Shown piece by piece: positions 1 to 5,048 of a DNA stretch of 5,048 bases. The position numbers and the translations under genes were made by a program. Positions within the stretch are counted from its first letter, which is position 1, and each line of letters opens with the position of its first letter. A model generated the notes under the pieces. The model was not told the DNA's origin. It saw nothing but the letters and a program-made list of their open reading frames with translations, and searched no databases. This DNA is from Cyclobacteriaceae bacterium (lineage in GTDB: Bacteria; Bacteroidota; Bacteroidia; Cytophagales; Cyclobacteriaceae): NCBI GenBank assembly GCA_029882725.1, contig JAOUKG010000273.1:1-5048 (forward strand). Direction: 5' to 3'.

Positions 1-480
1 TACTTTTTCTGTCTCTGCTTCTTTTTCAATAATCTTATGAAGACCCGAATATGATCCCTGATATTCTTTAGGTACATTTAATGAAATGGGCAAATAAATA
101 AATTGTGAAATAGAGGTTATGATTGAATTGAGGACAATATTGCCTACTTCTTTCAAAACATCTGATTTTTTTTCATTCAATTTAGGGTCGTTTTCAGGTA
201 TTTTAGTCAATGCAGAAGCAAGAGCCGTTGAATGGGAATCAGTAATAACAAATAAAGCTTTCCCTCGGGAGGGATCTTCAAAATCAAAATTTATTGAATA
301 GATTTGTTTTTCTTCCAACTCCTCGAAATATTCTTGCATCTTTTCGCAGTCAATGATTTTTACCTCAGGCACTGACAATGAAACTCTCGTTTTCATCATT
401 GTAGCTAGCATTGTAGCCCCTTTGGCTACACCTATATTTACCATTTCGGTAATTACATCTTGTGTGAACTTTGATATCAT
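1..480 (-). CDS. cheC: CheC-type CheY-P phosphatase, C-terminus cut by left edge
   Basis: The minus strand reads open from ATG at 480 to the window edge (160 codons, no stop). CheC proteins dephosphorylate the response regulator CheY-P and are usually about 200 residues, so roughly 40 are probably missing. The family's phosphatase signature, D/S-x3-E-x2-N-x22-P, occurs twice with exact spacing. Site 1 is D8, E12, N15 and P38. Site 2 is D107, E111, N114 and P137. The two pseudo-repeats (EMVNIG and KEVGNI cores) are what distinguish CheC from one-site relatives. The 480 start is preferred because the next Met (M13) would remove D8 and E12, and a stop lies in frame upstream at 523-525 with no ATG between. 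The gene diverges from acs with 157 bp between. In Bacteroidota without flagella such proteins may act on a CheY-like receiver in gliding, pilus or other signalling; that is inference. The partner, probably further left, is not visible. Confidence 0.88.
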   Translation of the reverse strand, partial: MISKFTQDVITEMVNIGVAKGATMLATMMKTRVSLSVPEVKIIDCEKMQEYFEELEEKQIYSINFDFEDPSRGKALFVITDSHSTALASALTKIPENDPKLNEKKSDVLKEVGNIVLNSIITSISQFIYLPISLNVPKEYQGSYSGLHKIIEKEAETEKV

Positions 481-491
481 AGTTTTTATTT

Positions 492-499
492 CAAAAGTA
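492..499 (-). promoter_or_regulatory. possible -7 box of the cheC promoter
   Basis: Read on the minus strand this is TACTTTTG, a full match to the Bacteroidota -7 consensus TAnnTTTG, 11 nt before the cheC ATG. A TTG that could serve as the -33 element lies at 524-526, but the 24-nt spacer is longer than the usual 19-21. The predicted leader would be only a few bases. Moderate to weak support. Confidence 0.35.
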
Positions 500-637
500 C
501 ATTCTATCAATATATAAAAAATTCAATAGTTTCCTCATCTCAAACAGAGGTAAGTTTTTGATAATTTTATCAATCAAATTTTTATAAATAATCAGGACAC
601 CGTAATTTGTCACTTATTTAAAATTAATCAAAATATT

Positions 638-2530
638 ATGAATACGATAGGTTCATTTGATGAATACAATAAGGTGTATAGCGAGAGTGTTTCCAATCCT
701 GAAAAATTTTGGGCCGATGAGGCAGAGCAGTTTTATTGGAGAAAAAAATGGGACAAGGTATTGGAATGGGATTTTTCTAAACCCGAGATAAAATGGTTTA
801 TAAATGGCAAACTCAATATTACAGAAAATTGTATTGACAGGCATTTGGAAAAGAGAGCGAATGAGAATGCAATTATTTGGGAGTCAAATGATGTAAATGA
901 GCCGAACCAATTTATCACATATCAGGAGTTGCATGATAGAGTTAGCCGTTTTGCCAATGTATTAAAAAGCAAAGGAATAAAGAAAGGAGACCGCGTTTGC
1001 GTATATATGCCTATGGTTCCTGAGTTGGCCATATGTATTTTGGCATGTGCACGGGTTGGTGCCGTACATTCAGTTGTTTTTGCGGGCTTTAGTAGTACCT
1101 CACTTTCTGACAGGATTAACGATTCTGAATGTAAATTGGTAGTGACCAGTGATGGTGCATTCAGAGGAGCTAAATCCATTGATTTGAAAGCTATAGTGGA
1201 TGAAGGGCTGAAAAGTTGTCACAGTGTAGAATCCGTAATTGTTTTGAAAAGAACAGGTTCGGAAATTGAAATGGTTCCCGGCCGTGATATTTGGTGGGAT
1301 GAAGCCGAAATGGGGATGAGTAACGTATGTCCTGCTGAAGAAATGGATGCAGAGGATCCCTTGTTTATACTTTACACTTCAGGTTCTACCGGAAAACCCA
1401 AGGGAATGGTACATACTTGTGGAGGATATATGGTTTATGCCAATTACACATTCAGGACGGCCTTTAATTATAAAGAAGGCCAAATTTATTGGTGTACTGC
1501 AGATATAGGATGGATTACCGGACATAGCTATATTGTTTATGGACCATTGAGTGCAGGTGCCACTTCGGTAATGTTTGAAGGAGTACCTAGCTATCCTGAT
1601 ATGGGAAGGTTCTGGCAGGTAGTTGAGAAGTTGAAAGTAGATATTTTTTATACAGCTCCTACTGCTATACGCGCATTACAAAAAGCAGATATTAGTTTTG
1701 TCGATAAATATGATCTTAGCTCCTTGAAGGTATTAGGTTCTGTGGGTGAGCCTATTAATGAGGAGGCATGGCATTGGTACGATGAGCATATTGGAAAGGG
1801 AAAATGCCCAATTGTAGATACATGGTGGCAAACAGAAACCGGAGGATTTATGATTTCGCCCATTGCGCATGTTACAAAACTAAAACCAGCACACGCAAGT
1901 TTTCCAATGCCGGGTGTTCAGCCTGTATTGATGAATAGTGAAGGAAATGAAATCGAAGGAAACGACGTTGAGGGAATACTAACCATAAAGTACCCCTGGC
2001 CGGGTATGGCCAGAACGATATGGGGAGACCATCAGCGTTTTAAGGACACATACTTTAGTGCCTTTAAAGGTAAATATTTTACAGGCGACGGTGCGAGAAG
2101 AGATGAAGATGGATATTATAGAATTACAGGAAGAGTAGATGATGTGATTATTGTGTCGGGTCATAATATGGGTACTGCCGAAATTGAAAGTGCCATTACT
2201 GAACATGAAAATGTATGTGAAGTGGCCGTTGTGGGGTATCCACATGATATAAAAGGCAATGCTATTTATGCATATGTTATTAGTTATCACAAGCCAGAAA
2301 ATGAAGATAAGGAACGGAAAGAAATTTATGATATCATTTCCAGTACTTTAGGACCCATTGCGAAACCGGATAAGATTCAATTTGTAAGCGGTTTACCAAA
2401 GACACGGTCGGGTAAAATTATGCGACGTATTTTGAGAAAAGTAGCTTCGGGGGAATTGGAGAATTTGGGGGATACCTCCACATTGCTGGATCCTAATGTA
2501 GTGACAGAGATTATTGATGGCAAGGTGTAG
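638..2530 (+). CDS. acs: acetyl-CoA synthetase (acetate-CoA ligase, AMP-forming)
   Basis: Makes acetyl-CoA from acetate, ATP and CoA through an acetyl-AMP intermediate, in the cytosol. It lets cells use or recapture acetate. At 630 residues it is close to the usual length of about 650. An ACAS_N-type region covers about residues 8-64. The adenylate-forming motifs follow in order: YTSGSTGKPKG (246-256), DTWWQTETGG (394-403), TGDGARRDEDGYY (482-494), the hinge GRVDDVI (498-504), and KTRSGKIMRR (588-597) with catalytic, acetylation-prone Lys593 (Lys609 in Salmonella Acs). The acyl pocket by motif alignment is Ile293, Thr294, Val369 and Trp397, matching Salmonella Val310, Thr311, Val386 and Trp414; the Trp favours acetate over longer acids. 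One oddity is Asn510 in the motif GHNMG, where Salmonella has Arg526 (GHRLG). No Shine-Dalgarno sequence precedes the ATG and no convincing promoter was found in 500-637. The gene appears monocistronic, with a palindrome directly after its stop. Confidence 0.97.
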   Translation: MNTIGSFDEYNKVYSESVSNPEKFWADEAEQFYWRKKWDKVLEWDFSKPEIKWFINGKLNITENCIDRHLEKRANENAIIWESNDVNEPNQFITYQELHDRVSRFANVLKSKGIKKGDRVCVYMPMVPELAICILACARVGAVHSVVFAGFSSTSLSDRINDSECKLVVTSDGAFRGAKSIDLKAIVDEGLKSCHSVESVIVLKRTGSEIEMVPGRDIWWDEAEMGMSNVCPAEEMDAEDPLFILYTSGSTGKPKGMVHTCGGYMVYANYTFRTAFNYKEGQIYWCTADIGWITGHSYIVYGPLSAGATSVMFEGVPSYPDMGRFWQVVEKLKVDIFYTAPTAIRALQKADISFVDKYDLSSLKVLGSVGEPINEEAWHWYDEHIGKGKCPIVDTWWQTETGGFMISPIAHVTKLKPAHASFPMPGVQPVLMNSEGNEIEGNDVEGILTIKYPWPGMARTIWGDHQRFKDTYFSAFKGKYFTGDGARRDEDGYYRITGRVDDVIIVSGHNMGTAEIESAITEHENVCEVAVVGYPHDIKGNAIYAYVISYHKPENEDKERKEIYDIISSTLGPIAKPDKIQFVSGLPKTRSGKIMRRILRKVASGELENLGDTSTLLDPNVVTEIIDGKV

Positions 2531-2533
2531 GGA

Positions 2534-2567
2534 TTTGTAGAGACGTTGCGTGCAACGTCTCTACAAA
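2534..2567. repeat. palindromic repeat, copy 1 (after acs)
   Basis: Two 16-nt arms (2534-2549 and 2552-2567; left arm TTTGTAGAGACGTTGC) pair perfectly around a central GT. The core 2535-2566 is 32 nt and matches copy 2 (4899-4930) at 31 of 32 positions, differing only by G instead of A at 2550. It starts 3 nt after the acs stop. It would form a strong hairpin in acs mRNA, but what follows is AAAAGT, so there is no U-tract and it is not a classic intrinsic terminator on the plus strand. It may protect the mRNA 3' end or be a REP-like mobile palindrome. Sequences of this GTAGAGACGTTGC type are, from memory, common between genes in Bacteroidota and some cyanobacteria. Confidence 0.9.
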
Positions 2568-2888
2568 AGTATTTAGTTCAAAATACACATAGGAATTATG
2601 TAAGTATCGTGAGGACTAGCTACAATCATACGATGTGAATGAGTCTTAATAAATGTCAAAATTAAGTGTGGAGGTTCTGCGAATAACCCAAACCTGTAAT
2701 CTAAGTACGCTCAAGTTTTCTTAACGTATTTACATTTTCTTTGAATTGTACGTCTTAAAATTTTTTACAGAACACGACTTTGCCTCTCGCTAGCGTTGGA
2801 ATGCACAAAATTATTATATAAATAAATTAATTTAAGTTGTGATAATATAATTATTTTATTACAATTGAGTTAAATAAAGTAAATAATT
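2568..2888. other. 321-bp intergenic stretch without a recognisable gene
   Basis: No reading frame with a start and useful length was found on either strand, and no tRNA, riboswitch or transposase remnant was recognised. About 2571-2810 is moderately AT-rich and holds an 8-bp palindrome, CGCTAGCG, at 2788-2795. From 2811 to 2888 the DNA is almost pure A/T and carries the putative promoter of the lipoprotein unit. A minus-strand stretch of roughly 45 codons is open here, but its only Met codons lie close to its stop. Confidence 0.6.
2837..2867 (+). promoter_or_regulatory. probable Bacteroidota-type promoter of the lipoprotein operon
   Basis: TTG at 2837-2839 is separated by exactly 20 nt from TACAATTG at 2860-2867. 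That second element matches the -7 consensus TAnnTTTG at five of its six fixed positions. Transcription would start near 2873-2875 and leave about 15 nt of leader before the ATG at 2889. This independently supports 2889, not the downstream TTG at 2956, as the real start region. Confidence 0.5.
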
Positions 2889-4377
2889 ATGAAAAACATT
2901 GGAAAAACATTGATTTTTTTTATTAAGTGTATCGCTTATTTCATGTGAGGATACTTTGTCTGTTTCTTCAGACCAACCAACCATAGGTTTAAAAATGATG
3001 GAAAATTTTAATAATCCTAGCGCATTAATATTGGAAGAGCGACATGAAATTATGAAAAACTATGTATTATTAGTTTCTTCAGCTCTTGGCTCAAAGGAAT
3101 TCAGGAAATTGCTTAAAGAAGAGGCGCTTAAAAAGTTTGATGGAGATTTTGATGTGCTTTCTGCAAATTTCCACAACCGAATTCTAAACACGCAGATTTC
3201 TGTAAATGAGATACTGGAATTGATGGGAAAAAAATCTGAAGTATTAAAAAGTAAAAACATAGATCCTACGAAATTAACTCAATTTATAACCGAATTGTAC
3301 CCAAATGTTCAAATTTCCGTTCCTGTTAATTGTGAAACTTGGAATACCGACAACTTCATTCCTCCAGTTGTATTTTTAAATGAGGTTTTTGATGATACTA
3401 AAGTTGATTTTGTTGAAGCCTTTGATGAAAATGGAAAGACAATTAAGCTAGGATTAGATCAGGAACCAGATTTCCCTGTAGTGGTTGTTGGTATTTCTGA
3501 AAGAGTTGATATTAATGGCAATTTTTATGCAGATGAAGAGCCATATTATCTGATACAAAGAGATGCGCAAACTTCGGGTCGGATTGAAGCTGTTCCTGCT
3601 GCGCCCAATGAGCTTGGGATGTTACATGGCTCGGCCGGTTCTTTTATTTTAAATTGGCAAGACGTTAGTTTAGAAGATTCCTATGAAGTATGGAGGATGG
3701 AGGAACCTACAACTGCTTTTTATAAGGTTGCAGAAACAACCGCCAATGATAATGGTTACGTAGATGCTGGTTTGAAAATTCCTTTAATAAGGCCTTCCAC
3801 AGTTTGGTATAAAATTAGGGCAAAAAATATAGATGGTGTATCCTCATGGTCGCCCATTATGGCAAGTAAAGTTTCAGGAAGAAATGATGGGGAACCACTA
3901 ACAGTAAAAAGAATGAAATTCACACAATCCGCATTGCAAAATGTAGAATCATGGGTTGCAGGGGCACCGGAATTGCGACTTAGGGTTATTATGGGTTCTC
4001 CTCCTGGTGAAAATCAACAGGCATTGATGATCTATGAATCAAGTATTCTTGAACCAAATAAACGAGGAGATATTATGGATACATGGTGGAACAAGAGTGT
4101 AAGTGTTATGCCTTTTTGGTATACAGGGACTCATCAAACAGTTTTAACTTTTGATTGGAAAGAAGAAGACCCACTGTCAATTTCTGGAACCGAGTTTACT
4201 TTAAATGCAGGTTATGAGGATAAAGGAGATAATGGAAATATAAAGTTTGGTGGAAATGTTAAAGTAACTGTGAGCGGAAGAAGTTCATCGAATGTTGGAA
4301 TGACTTTTGTGCATTGGTGGGATCCTAAATCAGTAATTTATAGTACAGGTGGTTTTTCTTGGGAATTTGTATATTAA
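2889..4377 (+). CDS. FN3-containing lipoprotein, signal peptide out of frame at a T8 tract
   Basis: Not a gene I can name. The long frame is open from 2914 to the stop at 4375-4377; its only start-like codon before the body is TTG at 2956, which leaves no signal peptide. The upstream frame nevertheless encodes a lipoprotein h-region and the lipobox LISC, with Cys at 2944-2946. ATG 2889 begins MKNIGKTLIFF in another frame and stops at 2946-2948. With one T removed from T8 (2914-2921) the product is 495 aa and begins MKNIGKTLIFLLSVSLISC, with the lipidated Cys at 19. Numbered from TTG as residue 1: an N-terminal region rich in charged helices (about 20-115), a beta-type region ending in PDFPVVVVGISER (171-183), an FN3-like domain (about 217-302, with LNWQDV, YEVWRM and WYKIRAKN), and a C-terminal Trp-rich beta domain (about 320-473). 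There is a loose, unverified resemblance to DUF3103-type proteins. It probably sits on the outer membrane or cell surface, and is likely cotranscribed with the next gene. TTG initiation giving a cytosolic protein seems unlikely. Confidence 0.82.
2914..2921 (+). other. T8 homopolymer at the reading-frame break
   Basis: Eight consecutive Ts lie inside the signal-peptide h-region codons. Reading from ATG 2889, the frame after the tract ends at TGA 2946-2948. Loss of one T, or a net +1 shift, joins it to the lipobox frame. A standard -1 ribosomal slip would not restore it. The site could be a slippage-prone ON/OFF switch, a transcriptional slippage site, a real mutation, or a homopolymer sequencing error. 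Confidence 0.8.
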
Positions 4378-4394
4378 TACTTGAATCTATTTTT

Positions 4395-4877
4395 ATGAAA
4401 ACAAAATTAATGAATTTCATACTTGTTGTTTTTCTTTTCGGTTGTGGAAAGGAAAAGGTGGAACCATCGGTTTATGAAGCATTTTTCGATTGGGGGCATA
4501 CAAGTCTTTATGGAGAAATGCAGGTGTTCAAATATACGGATATCAGAAATGGCAAAACAGTGAGGTATGTGTATGATATTTTTAATATGGCTCCTGACCA
4601 ATTGAAAATAACCGTTTATGACAGTCTTACAGGAAATGATGAATTTACGGGTACGCAGGTTGAAGCTGTGTATACCGATGGTTTTCAAAGGTGGAGGAGC
4701 GGTGGTTTTTATGAGAGTATAACCGGCAGCGTTCAGTTGTTCAACCTTAAAGATAATAGGTTGAAGGCATCATTTAGTTTTAAATTAATCAATACGCAAA
4801 ATGATCAGGATACACTTACAATTGAGAGAGGCGTTCTTGAGGCAACCAAAGTAGGTAATTTAATTAGGGAGTTTTAA
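4395..4877 (+). CDS. small lipoprotein of unknown function
   Basis: A 160-residue precursor with no recognised family. The start at 4395 is chosen because it gives a classic type II signal peptide: MKTKL, a hydrophobic stretch, and the lipobox LFGC with Cys17, followed by the polar GKEKVEPS. An in-frame ATG at 4359 would overlap the previous gene by 19 nt and add 12 residues before the basic n-region, so it is unlikely. The mature part (about 144 aa) looks all-beta, with alternating polar and hydrophobic residues. Its C-terminal half has the pattern SITGSVQLFNL, KASFSFKLIN and DTLTIERGVLEA. That resembles the strand-and-loop layout of many small Bacteroidota lipoproteins with lipocalin-like or DUF6252-like folds, though this is inference. 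No retention or secretion tag was recognised. It lies 17 nt after the FN3 lipoprotein, without its own promoter, so the two are probably one transcript with related roles at the envelope. Confidence 0.85.
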   Translation: MKTKLMNFILVVFLFGCGKEKVEPSVYEAFFDWGHTSLYGEMQVFKYTDIRNGKTVRYVYDIFNMAPDQLKITVYDSLTGNDEFTGTQVEAVYTDGFQRWRSGGFYESITGSVQLFNLKDNRLKASFSFKLINTQNDQDTLTIERGVLEATKVGNLIREF

Positions 4878-4887
4878 TTATAACCCG

Positions 4888-4941
4888 AATGGTTGTGATT
4901 GTAGAGACGTTGCATGCAACGTCTCTACAATCACAACCATT
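4888..4941. repeat. palindromic repeat, copy 2, 54-bp perfect palindrome
   Basis: Two 27-nt arms are perfectly self-complementary around the centre between 4914 and 4915 (TGCA|TGCA). The inner 32 nt (4899-4930) are the same as copy 1 except for one central base. The outer 11 bp on each side (AATGGTTGTGA and its complement) are absent from copy 1, yet they are also perfectly symmetrical. It begins 10 nt after the stop of the small lipoprotein gene. Confidence 0.93.
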
Positions 4942-4950
4942 ATCATTTTT
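4888..4950 (+). terminator. likely intrinsic terminator of the lipoprotein operon
   Basis: The 54-nt palindrome would fold into a very stable hairpin with a minimal loop. It is followed by ATCATTTTT, with five Ts at 4946-4950, directly downstream of the last operon gene. The few non-T bases between stem and T-run make it imperfect. The stem also works on the other strand, but there only AAC and mixed bases follow, so termination there is less clear. Confidence 0.6.
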
Positions 4951-4959
4951 CCCCCTTTA

Positions 4960-4991
4960 TTTGTATTATATAAAACATTTCATTTCTTTTG
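4960..4991 (+). promoter_or_regulatory. possible promoter for a gene beyond the right edge
   Basis: TTTG at 4960-4963 is followed after 20 nt by TTCTTTTG at 4984-4991. This matches TAnnTTTG at five of six fixed positions with the preferred spacing. It lies just after the operon terminator and 7 nt before an ATG at 4999. Transcripts would be leaderless or nearly so if that ATG is used; a later start outside the window is equally possible. Confidence 0.35.
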
Positions 4992-4998
4992 TACCGAA

Positions 4999-5048
4999 AT
5001 GATAACGTCACTACAACATATTCCAGCCAGTTTCAGGCCAAGTTTTAG
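4999..5048 (+). CDS. possible start of a truncated gene
   Basis: ATG at 4999 opens a frame of 16 codons (MITSLQHIPASFRPSF) that runs off the right edge. The only support is the possible promoter just upstream and the lack of a stop. The piece is too short to identify. The minus strand here is also open in two frames, so a convergent gene ending in this stretch cannot be excluded. Confidence 0.25.
   Translation, partial: MITSLQHIPASFRPSF

Noticed and set aside
119..301. Plus-strand open frame of 60 codons
   Set aside because: It lies antisense inside cheC, whose frame carries both conserved phosphatase motifs. It has no recognisable features.
541..637. Promoter for acs
   Set aside because: TAAGTTTTTG (551-560) and TAATTTG (603-609) resemble the -7 element, but the internal spacing is wrong and no TTG lies at the right distance for either.
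1979..2290. Minus-strand open frame of 103 codons within acs
   Set aside because: It overlaps the strongly conserved C-terminal part of acs. The predicted peptide, rich in Ile, Cys and His, has no domain look. The same applies to the minus-strand frames at 653-844, 733-918, 922-1179 and 1648-1863.
2576..2720. Minus-strand open stretch of about 45 codons in the intergenic region
   Set aside because: No ATG near its beginning (only a few Met codons close to the end), no recognisable motif, and a length that can occur by chance. A decayed gene fragment cannot be excluded.
2956..2958. TTG as the true start of the large lipoprotein gene
   Set aside because: The same frame upstream encodes a hydrophobic segment and the lipobox LISC, and an ATG with a good n-region and promoter spacing lies just before it. 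A TTG start would discard the signal peptide.
3060..3260. Minus-strand open frame of 66 codons, and the one at 4407-4688
   Set aside because: Both are shadows of the two lipoprotein genes; no start context or family signal.
2534..4941. Two-repeat CRISPR-like arrangement or transposon terminal inverted repeats
   Set aside because: The repeats are self-palindromes about 2.3 kb apart, each immediately following a gene, with no spacers, no transposase between them and no visible target-site duplication.

Overview
The window is AT-rich chromosomal DNA that looks like Bacteroidota (the Flavobacteriia/Cytophagia side). The evidence is promoter-like TTG / TAnnTTTG motifs instead of TTGACA/TATAAT, no clear Shine-Dalgarno sequences before the starts, an acetyl-CoA synthetase with a lineage-like GHNMGTAEIESAI motif, short lipoprotein signals, and intergenic GTAGAGACGTTGC palindromes. 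The genus cannot be fixed from the sequence.

Layout. (1) Positions 1-480, minus strand: the N-terminal 160 residues of a CheC-type CheY-phosphate phosphatase, cut by the left edge. Both phosphatase motifs are intact. (2) Positions 481-637: a short divergent intergenic region. (3) Positions 638-2530, plus strand: complete acs, the AMP-forming acetate-CoA ligase. (4) Positions 2534-2567: a 34-bp palindrome 3 nt after the acs stop. It is followed by about 320 bp without a gene, ending in a plausible promoter. (5) Positions 2889-4377, plus strand: a large lipoprotein with a fibronectin type III-like domain. Its start codon and signal-peptide n-region are out of frame with the lipobox and mature protein, and the break falls at a run of eight Ts. 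(6) Positions 4395-4877, plus strand: a second, small lipoprotein 17 nt downstream, probably in the same operon. (7) Positions 4888-4941: a 54-bp perfect palindrome with the same 32-bp core as the first, followed by a T-run. It probably terminates the lipoprotein operon. (8) Positions 4942-5048: a possible promoter and a possible truncated gene at the right edge.

No functional link between cheC, acs and the lipoprotein pair is visible. The accessory part is the two-lipoprotein unit bracketed by the two near-identical palindromes. The most noteworthy point is that one T removed from the T8 tract restores a textbook lipoprotein precursor. The cause could be a sequencing error, an ON/OFF slippage switch, transcriptional slippage, or a recent inactivating mutation.
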